Positions 1 to 12,900 of a stretch of DNA of 64,000 bases are shown here, in pieces. Position 1 is the stretch's first letter. Each line of letters starts with the position of its first letter. Both the position numbers and the translations under genes were made by a program. The stretch is taken from NCBI GenBank assembly GCA_963971305.1, contig OZ020306.1, forward strand, positions 35,175,512-35,239,511. Reading direction: 5' to 3'. This DNA comes from Arcuatula senhousia (taxonomy: Eukaryota; Mollusca; Bivalvia; Mytilida; Mytilidae). Below the pieces are notes generated by a model. The model was given only the letters and a program-made list of their open reading frames with translations, was not told where the DNA came from and did not search any database.

Positions 1-172
1 GCTTACAATATATGAAGAAAGACTTTAATAATTCTTTAATAAACAATCTATTTCAGTATTTTACTTTTGAACATTAAAAGATAATATCTTTATTTTGGGT
101 TTAAATTGGTTGTGTTAGATTGAACCCCCCAAAAATATATCACAATAGAGTACAAGTTTAAGTCCTGAAAAA

Positions 173-705
173 CAAGCATTCTGAGAGTATTGCAAAACAA
201 TATGTAGTCCCCTACCGGCCTCATATTTCAGTCACTGGTAACAATTTGTCAAACAAATGAAAACCTTAACTTGATCAGTTTATTATCTACAAGGAACAAT
301 AAAAAAGAGTAGAAAAAAAAATTGCAATGGATTTTCAAATTTCAAAGGGCCATAACGTCCATAAAAATTTGTGGACTGGCACGAAACTCTAACTTGATCT
401 GTAACTCATCAAGGTAAAGTCACAGACCAAAAATCAGTTCATCATCTATAAGCGTTTAGAAAAAAAAATGCGGAAAACTGATATCTTAGTGAATTTTCAA
501 AGTTCAAAGGGCCATAACTCTCATAAAAATTTGTGGACCGGCACGAAACTCAAACTTGATCTGTAACTCATCAAGGTAAACTCACATACCAAAAATCAAT
601 TCATTATCTATAAGTGTTAAGAAAAAAAGTGCGGAAAACTGAGGCGTGGCAGACGGACAGAGCGCAAAACCTATAGTCCCCTTCGGCTTTCGCCGGTAGG
701 GGACT
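173..705 (+). repeat. Modular non-autonomous element, family H2, copy 1
   Basis: The element starts CAAGCATTCTGAGAG after an A run and ends GGACT before AAAAA. Subterminal inverted repeats TAGTCCCCTACCGG (about 208-221) and CCGGTAGGGGACTA (about 692-705) bracket two diverged core units containing AAAGGGCCATAAC. A hairpin (CTTCGGCTTTCGCCG) lies at the 3' end. It sits in a BOP1 intron. The design matches families H1 and H4 and resembles non-autonomous Helentron-like elements; that class is an inference. Confidence 0.7.
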
Positions 706-790
706 AAAAAGGAAAATTTATTGAATGAAAATAAGAAATAAAACTATTAATTTTAAAAGAGCAACCATTTTACAACAAATCCTATATTAC

Positions 791-952
791 CCTTGTTTTC
801 TGCTGTCGAGGGCACAAATATAAATCTAAACATCTTTCAAATCTTTCGTTTACAAATCTAGGATACGACGGCACAAGTCTGAGACTAGAGTATTTCTTAG
901 GTTTAAAATTAATTCTTCTCTCATCTGGTTCTTGGGATTCCCATTTCTCCTC
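791..952 (-). CDS. BOP1: BOP1 exon, end of BOP1NT domain
   Basis: The exon has 162 nt (54 residues), from [13 protein letters not shown] to [14 protein letters not shown], in phase 0 at both ends, with donor GTAATA. The WD40 repeats would follow to the left of the window. Confidence 0.95.
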
Positions 953-3900
953 CTGAAAAGAAGTGAACAATTTTAAAAAGACATACCTGAAAACACATCC
1001 CACCATATGATACCCCCTACCTGAAGCTGCACACCAAATATCTAAAGCCTAGGATTAATAGTAGCTGAGAAATCTGTTTTAAAAAAAGTGTGATGGACAA
1101 ACCCAAGCACACATGGACCGAGGCCTGGCATTTCTATGTCCCTGCTCAACGTAGCAGCGGGAGACAAAAACTCACATTTACTGATTCAGACATGTTTTGA
1201 CAGAACCACCCTTTATCACAACTGTATAATTCATATCATAACATATAAATGCACAAAGCTATATGAAGATCCAGCTAACAATTTCTAAGATATCTATTTT
1301 AACACAATGCTGAAGAGAAAGAAGAATGTCTTGTAACTGTAGCAAAGAAATAAAAGATTGTTTAAGACCTAAATAAGAGTAAAAGGGACAGTTTTTAAAG
1401 CTTTTTGTTCTTTCACTTCAATAATAATGAAAGGACCTTAGTGAGCACGCTCACATACCCCACGCGTTCTGCTATTGGACTATCAATGTTATCCTTGAGG
1501 AATTAGTATCGAGCTACAGGAATCAATAATATTGAATGATTGTAAAAGTGAATGTGCAAGTATTTGAATACATGTATCATAACAAAGTTATGTCAAATTT
1601 CTAAGTCCAAAGGACCATCACATGACCATAACTCCAACAAAAATTTGGGGATATAAAATTCCTGGAAACATGCACAACTACATATGGTGTACTTCTTGCA
1701 TACAAAGTTTTGTTAAATTCTGTTCAGTGGTTTATTATGAGTTGCGTTCACAATCTGTAATCATGATTTTCTGCAAATTTCTAAGTCCAAAGGGCCATAA
1801 CTCCTACAAAATTTGCAGATCAAAAATTCCTTGTAATATGCACAACTACATATGGTGTACTTCTTGCATACCAAGTTTCGTTAAATTCTGTTCAGTAGTT
1901 TAAGAGGAGTTGCGATTACAAACTGTAATCATGATTTTCTGCAAATTTCTAAGTCCAAAGGGCCATAACTCCCACAAAAATTTGCTGATCAAAAATTCCT
2001 AGTAATATGCACAACTACATATGATGTCCTTCTTGCATACCAAGTTTTGTTAAATTCTGTTCAGTAGTTTAAGAGGAGTTGCAATTACAAACTGTAATCA
2101 TGATTTTCTACAAATTTCTAAGTCCAAAGGACCATAACTCCCACAAAAATTTGCTGATCAAAAATTCCTTGTAATATGCACAACTACATATGGTGTACTT
2201 CTTGCATACCAAGTTTCGTTAAATTCTGTTCAGTAGTTTAAGAGGAGTTGCAATTACAAACTGTAATCATGATTTTCTGCAAATTTCTAAGTCCAAAGGG
2301 CCATAACTCCCACAAAAATTTGCTGATCGAATATTCCTTGTAATATGCACAACAACATATGGTGTTCTTCTTGCATACCAAGTTTCGTTAAATTCTGTTC
2401 AGTAGTTTAAGAGGAGTTGCGATTACAAACTTTGATCACAGACGGACGGACGGACGGACGGACCAGTCAAAAACATTATACCCTTCGCAACTTTGTTGCG
2501 TGGGGTATAATAATATTTACTGCAGAAATAATCCAAGTATGAACGTTTTGTGTTCCTTCAACATGTTTAAATGTTGAGGAAGTTCATTGATAAGTTCCTG
2601 AAAAATTTCCATTTTTAGTAGACAATGTTCATAGCACATATTTGTATTCATGCTCAAAACAAATATTATTTACAAGGAGACAATAATAATAATAATAATA
2701 AATAAATCTTTATTTCCAATCATAGGGCCCTATATAGAGCATGACAATCACAATGTATATCAATGATTACAATGAAACAAAACATAAACAAGAGGCTCCC
2801 AGGAGCCTGAATCGCTCACCTGGTCTTGATGTTGACCCTATACTTTTGTAGAGCTAAATGAGCTGAACATTTAAGCAAGCAACAGCTAATCTCTATCTGC
2901 AATAGTTTTCATTCTGTAGACCAAAAACATGAAAAATCACTTTTTTCAGGGGCCGTAACCCCTATAAGGGGTCATCTGACAACTTCGACCCTGTGAAGAA
3001 TTTTGTAGAGCTAAATGAGCTGAACATTTAAGCAAGCAACAGCTAATCTCTATCTGCAATAGTTTCCATTCTGTAGGCCAAAAACATGAAAAATGGCTAT
3101 TTTTCAGGGGCCGTAACCCCTATAAGGGATCATCTGACAACTTCGACCCTATGAAGAATTTTGTAGAGCTAAATGGGCTGAACATTTAAGCAAGCAACAG
3201 CTAATCTCTATCTGCAATAGTTTTCATTCTGTAGGCCAAAAACATGAAAAATCACTTTTTTCAGGGGCCGTAACCCCTATAAGGGGTCATCTGACAACTT
3301 CGACCCTGTGAAGAATTTTGTAGAGCTAAATGAGCTGAACATTTAAGCAAGCAACAGCTAATCTCTATCTGCAATAGTTTTCATTCTGTAGGCCAAAAAC
3401 ATGAAAAATGGCTATTTTTCAGGGGCCGTAACCCCTATAAGGGGTCATCTGACAACTTCGACCCTATGAAGAATTTTGTAGAGCTAAATGGGCTGAACAT
3501 TTAAGCAAGCAACAGCTAATCTCTATCTGCAATAGTTTTCATTCTGTAGGACAAAAACATGAAAAATCGCTATTTTTCAGGGGCCGTAACCCCTATAAGG
3601 GGTCATCTGACAACTTCGACCCTATGGAGAATTTTGTAAAGCTAAATGAGCTGAACATTTAAGCAAGCAACAACTTATCTCTATCTGCAATAGTTTTCAT
3701 TCTGTAGGCCAAAAACATGAAAAATCGCTATTTTTCAGGGGTCGTAGCCCCTATAAGGAGTCATCTGACAACTTCGACCCTATGGAGAATTTCGTAGAGC
3801 TAAATGAGCTGAACATTTAAGCAAGCAACAGCTAATCTCTATCTGCAATAGTTTTCATTCTGTAGGCCAAAAACATGAAAAATGGCTATTTTTCACCTTT

Positions 3901-6900
3901 AAGGGGCCGTAACCCCTATAAGGGGTCATCTGACAACTTCGACCCTATGGAGACTTTTGTAGAGTTAAATGAGCTGGACATTTAAGCAAGCAACAGCTAA
4001 TCTCTATCTGCAATAGTTTTCATTCTGTAGGCCAAAAACATGAAAAAATGCTATTTTTCACCTTTAAAGGGCCGTAACCCCTATAAGGGGTCATCTGACA
4101 ACTTTGACCAAATGGAGACTTTTGTAGAGCTTTTGATGCTGAATCAGTAGCGTGGCCTCAGATTTCCTCTATCTCTTATACTTTTTGATTTATAAGCCAA
4201 AAACAGTAGTTTGACCCCCCTGGTCTATTTTTAGTAACGGTGGCCATGTTTTTTGACAGATCAAAAATCAAAACACAAGTTTGGTGCAGGACACCCTAAG
4301 GATCATTCATACCAAGTTTCATTAAATTCTGTTCAGTGGTTTCAGAGGAGAAGATTTTTGAAAAATTGTTAACGGACGACAGACGACGACGACAGACGAC
4401 GACGACGGACGCCAAGTGATGGTAATAGCTCACATGGACCTTCGGTCCAGGTGAGCTAAAAATACACAAGTATTGTAACAAAAGACAATTAATGTTAAAT
4501 TACACATACATCTCTATTTGTTAATGTTATCTCTTTTTTCATATAATATTTGTAAAAATTCAGCCAGTTTATAGTTAAAATCATAGTCTTCGTTTGTCAT
4601 TATCCAACAGAATAAGCTAATAGAGTTAAGCGATATCAATGAAGGGAATTTATTTTGTAAAGTGTTTAGAAAATCTGATCTCAAACTAGAGTATAAAGGA
4701 CATGTTAACAAAAAATGAATTTCATCTTCTATATTTCCTGTATTACAATAAAGACAAATTCTGTCTGTTCTTGCTAATTTTTCTAATTTTCCAGAATTAA
4801 TGTTTAGTCTTCGTTCGTGTCTACCAAGCTCAATACGTAGTTTATGATTGCTTAATCTAAATCTAGTAATAATTTTTCTTTTATCAAAATTACTAATATT
4901 TAAATATTCTTCAAAGGAAAAAATACTTTTGAATCCAAAATAAGTATCTAGTTTTCCAGAATCATTTATGGTACTGTTCCTTATATTATTCCAACTACAC
5001 AAAAAATTATTCCTTAAACATTTTAATAGTGATAATTTAAATTTATTTTTACTCATTTCTCTACATACATTTAAATCCAGGTTAAGTTTATTACAATATA
5101 ATAATAATGTGGAGTACCAGCTACTACCTGTCTTAAGATTGTTTTTGTACTCATTGTATGCAGATTGTAGTAACTCACTGGGGTTGTGTTCTAGCTTATA
5201 CCAATATAACAAAAAATGTTTGATAATATCTACATATAAGGGGTATTTTCCTAACTCACTTAAAACACCAATATTTGTACATTGTTTTGAAACCCCTAAA
5301 ACATATTTGCAGAATTTTATATTTAGCTTTTCTGCTTCCCAGTCTTTAAAAATGTCATACAATGATAAGGATTTCCTTTTTTCAGTTACATTTACAACAC
5401 CCCAATTTTCACAACCATACAGCAAAATAGGTTTAATACAATGGTCAAATAAATGAAGATAAAGTTTAACATTGGAAGTAGCAGATTTTAAATCACTGTA
5501 CATTTTAAAACATGCCTTCATACCTTTCTTATAAAGTTGTTTTCTGGCTTCATTAAATTTCCCTGTGTTTTCAATAATTAAACCAAGGTATTTATACTCT
5601 TTAACACATTCAATAAAATTGTCTCCTATACGGAAACTATCTTTTATAACTTTTCCATTATTATTGAATATTATGACTTTAGATTTAGTAAAGTTAATTT
5701 CTAGGCACCATTCTTTACAATATTCATTCAATAAATCTAGTTTGCTCTGTAGACCATCTTTTGTATCTGACAGAAGCACTAAATCATCCGCGTATAACAA
5801 ACAGGGAATCTTTTTATTGTCTATCAATATAGAGTTTGTGTTTCGCTCTAGCTCGAAAGGTAAATCGTTCAAGAAAAATTTAAACAGGTTGGGGCTAAGA
5901 ACATCACCTTGCCTCACCCCTACTTTTGAGGAGAAAAAATTTGTTATTTTATCACCTATTTTTACACACAGCATACCTTTGGAATACATAGATTTTATGA
6001 TGTTATAAAATTTGCTATTAATTTTATTCAGTAAAAGTTTGTAAAAAATCCCTGAATGAATAACTGTGTCAAATGCTTTGCGAAAGTCTACAAAGCATGC
6101 GAAGAGTTTCTTACTACCAACCTTTAGGTATTTTTCTATTATACATCTTAAAACAAATATATGGTCAGCTGTGCTTGCCTTTTTACAAAAGCCAATTTGA
6201 GTCTCATGAATAAGATTATTTTCTTCTATATATTCATTAAATCGATTATTTAATACTATATTAAATAGTTTTCCTAGACTATTATTTATAGCTATTCCAC
6301 GATAATTTTCTGGTTTCAATTTATCTCCTGACTTGGAGATTGGTCTTATATAGCTACAAGACCAAAGATCAGGATATAAACCTGATTTAAATACAGCATT
6401 AAATAATTTTAAAATTGATCCCTGTAAGACTAGTTTTGATGTTATCAGCATTTCGTTACTGATGCTGTCTAATCCAGAACTCTTGCCATTTTTTAGTTTC
6501 TTAAGAGCCTTATCCAGTTCTTGGTTAGATATTTTTCTGTCAAGAAGTGAATTAATAATCTCTTTATTTTGTAGAGATTTTATTTTTTCTTCTATTTCTG
6601 TAAGCTTAGTATCAAAGTTTGGTTTAACACTTGCCAGATTGGAAAAGTATTCAAACCATTCTTTTCCTTCTATATTATTCTCTGGTGTTTCCTTAGAGTT
6701 GTTTCGCAGATGATTTACAAGAGTCCAATATTCTTTTGGATTATTTGAATTCATCGTTTCAAGACGCTGCATTATTTGTGTTTTAAATTCCCTTTTTTTA
6801 GTTTTTCTTAATTTTGCATATTTCTTGTTCAATTTAAAGAAAGACCCTCTAACCAGTGGATCTTTAGGATATTTGTTCATGAGTTTTGCTTTATCATCTA

Positions 6901-9900
6901 CCATTTTTTTCATTTTTTCTAAATCAGAGTCAAACCATTCTTTATTTGCTGTTTTATTTTTCAACTTTTTCTTTGACTTTTTTCGAAGAGATAGTTTACA
7001 TACATTATCTAGAATATTTTGAATTTTATTTGCTGCTTGAGTAATGCTTGTCTCATCTGGGTTGATTTCAGTATTTAAGAAAGATTTAATATCATTTTGA
7101 ATAACAGGATGATTTAGTGATTCTTGAAATTTTTGAATTGATTCACTGTTCCAAATATAGCGACTTGGAAAATCTTGCATGTCGTTGTCCGTGTTTTTGT
7201 TATATTCAAAACTAGCTAAAATTTTAAATGAAAGTTTGCAGTGACAATCTGAAAAGTTTGCTTTGAAATCTGAAACAGACATGTATAAAATATTAGATAA
7301 CAAACACTCAGATGCAAGTACATAATCTACAACACTACAGCCATTCGGCTTATAACAAGTATATTTACCAGTGGTATTTCCAAATATCCTTCCATTTAAA
7401 ATTCTTATTTTGTTTGAGATACATAACTCTAATAAATCTTTCCCTCTTGAATCAATAACATTATCACAACTAGTTCTTTTATGTACAACATTGTCAATGG
7501 TATAATATTCAGAATAAATAGGAACATGTGAGATGTCATCATTTACAATAAAATCCTTTTCTACACCCGTGCGGGCGTTAAAATCCCCCAAAAGTATAAT
7601 GTCTCCTAATAAACCATACTTATCAGTTACATCTTTTTCGACTTCCTCTATAATGTCAATGTTTTGTCTTGGAGCAAAATATATTAGACATAAAAATATA
7701 TCTTTTTCAAAGTTGAAAAATTTTTTACACAGTTTAAGCCATTGATATTCTGAATTTCCATGATTTAGAATTTTAACACCCTTCCTAATATTATTACGTA
7801 TGAGTATTCCAAGTCCACCAAAGTATCTATTATTTTTAGATTTTCTCCTGCAAAAAGAGTGATATGAAAAAGAATCGAAATTAATATTTGAATCATGTCC
7901 CACATGGGTTTCCGTCAATAAAACTATATCATCATTTTTAAACTCTGCTATAAAACTAGAGTCTTTTGTTTTATCATAACTTTCTGAGATTAGACCTCCA
8001 ACATTCCAAGTAGATATATTAAGTGAACATCTCATTTTCAAGTATTCTTTTTTTCTAAGTTTATGTTTACAAGTTTACAACTATTACACCCTATGTTAGG
8101 AATAAAGACTTACAATTTTTCTGTTAAAATAAAATAAAAACAGAAAAAAAAAGGAGTAAATACAGGTCTTATGACTAGATTAATTCACAAAATTATAACT
8201 ATCTAAGGCCATGTAAAATTAATTCTCTGGTTCTCAGACAGTTGGTTTTTAAAAAATGGGTAGGTAGGTAGGGGTTATATTTTATTTTTTTATTGATTTT
8301 TCAAATGAGGGTAGGGATTTTTGGTTTAAATTTTATTTTTCAATGTGTCTGAAAATAAGGAGTGGATCGTATGTTTTCATGCATATACATGTAGGTATTG
8401 TATTTATTATGTTGTATGTGTATTTATGCTTGTTTTTTATTTTATTTAAAAATATGTATTGAAATAAATAAAAATATGAAAATACATGCTTTATTTTTTA
8501 ATAAAATGATTTATCTTGGATGGTACTAAAGGTATCTGCACAATCAGCTAGTCTGGTACATGTGTATGAATGGATTTCCATCTTCAAGTTGGAGTTTCCA
8601 TAAAAGGCATTTAGATTGCACCAATAAGTCAAATCAATACTTGAGGCATGTAGTGATGTACTTAGTCTTATATGTGAGATTCAAGGGAGGCTAGAGTTTT
8701 GGTCTGTGACATTGATCCAAGAATCTGTATGTTGATAAAAAAAGTTTTTGTCAATCAAGACTAAATTCTTATTCATTTTCATCAAGACTGTCAGTAAATA
8801 AACTTGTCAATTAGTCCTTTTTGGTTGGTCAGACTGTGACTGTGAGACAGTTTCATCTTTGCATGGACAGCAAAACAAAACGGCAAATTTTTATGCAGAC
8901 TTCACTTTTGTCATAAAGTCACTTGGTTGCAGGAATACATCGTTACTTTCCAATTAAATCTCTTAAAAATGAGTCCTAAATAGTCTACAACTTCCGAAAT
9001 CTGAGAGAAAAAAATATTTTTGTCATTCTCTGTGGTCTTGACTCTTGACCTTGTTACAGCCAAAAACATCGACTTTTAAATCCTTCTTTCCATCCTAATC
9101 CCTCTTCATGTTTTGTATTCAATTCCATTCTCCACTCACTCAGGATCAATTTGTAAAGTTTGTCACAGTCATTGCCATATTGGATGAATGGTTCATGTAA
9201 CCAGTAACTGTTGTTTCAAATTGAAACAATCTTTTTTGTTGAACACTGCCAATCGGCAGCCATGTTTTTCAAAGTAAACAATGCTTCTAAACGTTTTGAT
9301 CCGGGTAACTAAACGCTTGACTTCAATTTGGCGGCAAATTTGAAAATTTTATTTTGGGAAGTCAAATACGGGTCGGCGGCGTTTTTTTTCCGGATCGGCA
9401 ATAAAATTGCACCAGCGGCCCCATTTTTCAAGGGTCGGCGGTCTCTGAGAACCAGAGAATTAATTTTATATGGCCTAAACTAAATAAAATATCTATGTAC
9501 TTCTTGTACTCTATAAACAGACTATATAAAAGCTTTGCTTTCAGTTATTTTCTGGTTCCACGACCGCGATCATAACCTCTGCCTCTAGTAGAATTTCCCT
9601 GACCTCTGTACTGATTGGATCTTCCAGAATTATTGAATTGTTTGCGGCGTTTTGGTAGATTGAGCACCGTGTCTATTGTGTCTCTGATGTTTGATGCCAA
9701 CATGGCAATGCCGCTTCTTGATAAATGGTATCCATCTTTTTCATCAATGTATCGCTTCATTGCCTCACCTTTATACGCCATGTTGCTGTTATCACATAAA
9801 GTGACCATGGAGTCTTCTCTAAATTTGTCCTTTGCCAGGATGTTTATCATTTGACCATTGGTATTAAAGTTAGTCGAGTCAATTCTAGGGGTTGGTAATG

Positions 9901-12900
9901 AAATGATTATATGAGTGTTCTTGTGAAGTTCGTGTGATACATTGACTATTTTTTGTAGTTTCTGGACACAGACGGAAGGCTCAATTGTTTTAAGATCATT
10001 AGTCAAACTGTGAATTGCTAGTACAGTTGGAGTGTTGCGCAACTGTCTAATTTCTATTTCAGCCTCATCCAAGGTATACGCTGTAATTTTGTTAGCAGTA
10101 TAATGTGATGACAGTCTTTCAGGCTGGATTTCTTTGATGTTTGAGGATCCAATGATAGTAACATGCGGTTTGTATGCTTGTCGTCTTGGTTCTACCACAC
10201 TGAAATCTGTGCTGTCGTCTCGGCTGTTATGTAATTTCAGGCTTAATATTTCTTTGTCTTTGGATTCAATCAGTAAGTTGGCATTGCTAAGATTATGTTC
10301 AAGTTCCTCAATTCTGTTGAGGTGTTCATTTTTTACTGTTTCCATTTTGTTAATTGTTGTTTCAAGTTTTTGGAGTTTCTGGGATTGTACATCTTGCTGT
10401 TGTTTCATAAGGTTTGACTTAGCATCAATCTCTGACTTAATAAGTTCCTTTTCCAATGTGTTGATATGATTTTGATTTCCAAGTTTGGATTTGAGTTCAG
10501 TGTTCTCCTTTTCTACTTGTGTATATCTATTTGTTATGATATTAAATTTGTCCATCATATTGTCAAACTTTGTTTCGTAGGAATGAACGTTTTTAATGTA
10601 GGTGTCTTGCATCTCGGACAGTTTTGAACACAACATATTGGCCTGCTGTGTACATATTTTTTCCAATGCTTCTGTGAATTTAATTTCTAGGTTCGCAATC
10701 ATATTTTGGTTTGGTAGTTGTTCAAAATTCACAACACTTGATTCTATATATGGATCGGTTTGGCAGCTCATATGATTCATGTTTTGATCTCGCACATTGT
10801 TGTTACTGTCCATAATGGCAGGTTGTGTATCAGTTGGTGCAACAAAAGTTGACAGCATATCTTATGAACATAATATAACTTTTTAGGAACTTCTAAAAAG
10901 AACCACTTCAAAACTTGAAGGAACTTCCCAACATAAATCGTTCACACTTGGGTTATTTCTGCAGTAACTACAGACATAATCCAGGGTATGAAACTGGTTT
11001 TAAAAAAGTAGGTGGCCCTGAATGCAAATTTTCAATATTTCTACTGTATTGTCATTATTTTATGAAAATAATGTTGCCCTTGCCCTGGCTGCAAAAATTT
11101 ACGCAACTTATTATTTCCACTTCTGCTAAACTTACCTCTTCTTTTGTGAAAAGATATTCTGGAGGAGGGTTATAAGACTCGGCATGACCTGGAAGGGGAG
11201 CCTTGGGGGCTGGTATATGTGCTCGGTATCTCTTGGTGGCTTCAGACTACAATAAAACACATAGACCAATGTTCAATACATGTTTAATAAAGGTAATATC
11301 AAAACTACTGAACTTGAATGATCAATCTCATTGTTCAGAGAAAATGACAAAAACGAATCAGTCATACTGGAGAATTGGTGGATCGCAATGGTCCTGACTT
11401 GGTACAGGCATTTCAAACGAAATGGTGGGTTAAACCAGGTTTTATGGCGCCAAAACTCCCTCTTCCATTGCATTCTTAAGATCTGGTAATGACCATTAAA
11501 CACAACATAGTTGTGAGACACAATAGGGATATTGAGGTGACACTATTTAAAACAATTAATCACCATATCTTTTAACTCCATTTTGAACTTTTCTACTAGT
11601 GGCTGATAACGAAGAAAGAATTTTTTTAGGGATCGTATGAGACATATTTTCTTAAAGCCCTGCTCCAAAAGTCGGTCACGAAGAAATCAGTGTCTGATAA
11701 AAAAAATCTGTGAAATGTGTGCAAGCTCTGACATATCAAATAAGTTGTGAAATATAAACATCATATGCAGGGGAAGTAGGTATATTTCTCTGTAGATTAG
11801 GAAAATTAATAATTTGAAAATTAAAATCGTCTCTTTTATTGTAAATATGATTGATCTTATGTGTTTGTTCACATTTTATATACATGACATAAGCATATAA
11901 GTATTTAAACAAAATAAAACAATACTTCAATAATAATTTGAATAGAAAATCAAGAAATAAAAAATATGAAAAAAAGAAATTAATCTGAACTTTGTTGTTT
12001 TACTGATAAATTGTACTAGTTCCTACAAAAATCATAATATTGATGATTCAATTATGCATACTTTAGCTTTATAGATAGCAAATTCATTTGAAAATTTCAT
12101 TTTTTTCCTAACACTTAAAATACTTATTTTTTGATTCAGTACTCTACCTCTTCATCCTCCTTCCACAGTGTGTAGAATTTGGGTTCATCATCTTCTTTTT
12201 TCTTCTTCATCTCTGATGTCCTTTTCATCCACCCCATCTTTATAGCATGTACCATCTGACCAACCTATTCAACATACCATTCATGGTGAAATAACAGAGT
12301 TAATAAATACTGTATTGTTTGATTTTGGGGTGTCAGAGGAGAGTTGAAGTATGAATACATTAGATGGGCAAAATGTAAACTAAATTGTGAAGAGATGTGT
12401 TCAATTACAAAACAGATTTTTAAGTCTTAATGTATTGGTACTCAATACTTTTAATGTATTTGTAGTTAGGTTATTGGTATATTAGCATGACAACTTTTCC
12501 TTTCAATAATTATCAAGTGACACATGTCATGATGGGTTTCTATGTTTTTACCTTTAATTTTTCCAACTTATAAAGCTTCTTTTGTCCTCTGGTCTTTTTA
12601 TCATTATCTTACCTTTAGTTTTTCCCATTTAGAGGGAATAAAGCTTCTCTTGTCCTCTGGTCTGTTTGTCACTGGGTGGATCATTGTCTCATGTGTAAAG
12701 AAATCTATCCACGGCTGAAATAAGCATAAAAAATCAAATTATTTTCAAGTTTCACTTTTAGGTTTATCTACCAGGACCAATAGTGAAAATTTTAAAATTG
12801 GTCATAGATCAAACTCAAGAGTGAAATGTAAAGTAAAGTAATTGTGTATTACAATCAATTTATAGTTTATACTGTCATGCACATTAACTGAATTTAATAT

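Larger units (their letters stand above)
2682..10870 (-). mobile_element. Two-ORF LINE retrotransposon with nested insertions
   Basis: In the minus direction there are ORF1 (10858-9545), ORF2 (8041-4514), a 3' UTR with an AATAAA signal (2714-2709) and a terminal ATT microsatellite tail (2706-2682), the usual end of a target-primed insertion. ORF1 and ORF2 are both open, suggesting a fairly recent copy. Two foreign pieces interrupt it: a TIR element between the ORFs (8203-9475) and an H1 element in the 3' UTR (2789-4457). The 5' boundary is not clear and is set just upstream of ORF1. It lies in the same orientation as the host gene BOP1. The esterase-like ORF1 recalls CR1-group LINEs, but I do not assign a clade. 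Confidence 0.85.

Noticed and set aside
1622..1903. 93-codon ORF with repeated [13 protein letters not shown]
   Set aside because: It comes from the H3 tandem core and stops in the next unit.
2789..4457. Regularly spaced repeats suggestive of a CRISPR array
   Set aside because: Units of ~158 bp are contiguous without spacers and lie in an intron of an animal gene; they are a tandem-core transposable element.
4968..7745. Plus-strand ORFs across the LINE
   Set aside because: They are antisense shadows of ORF2, which carries all the conserved motifs on the minus strand.
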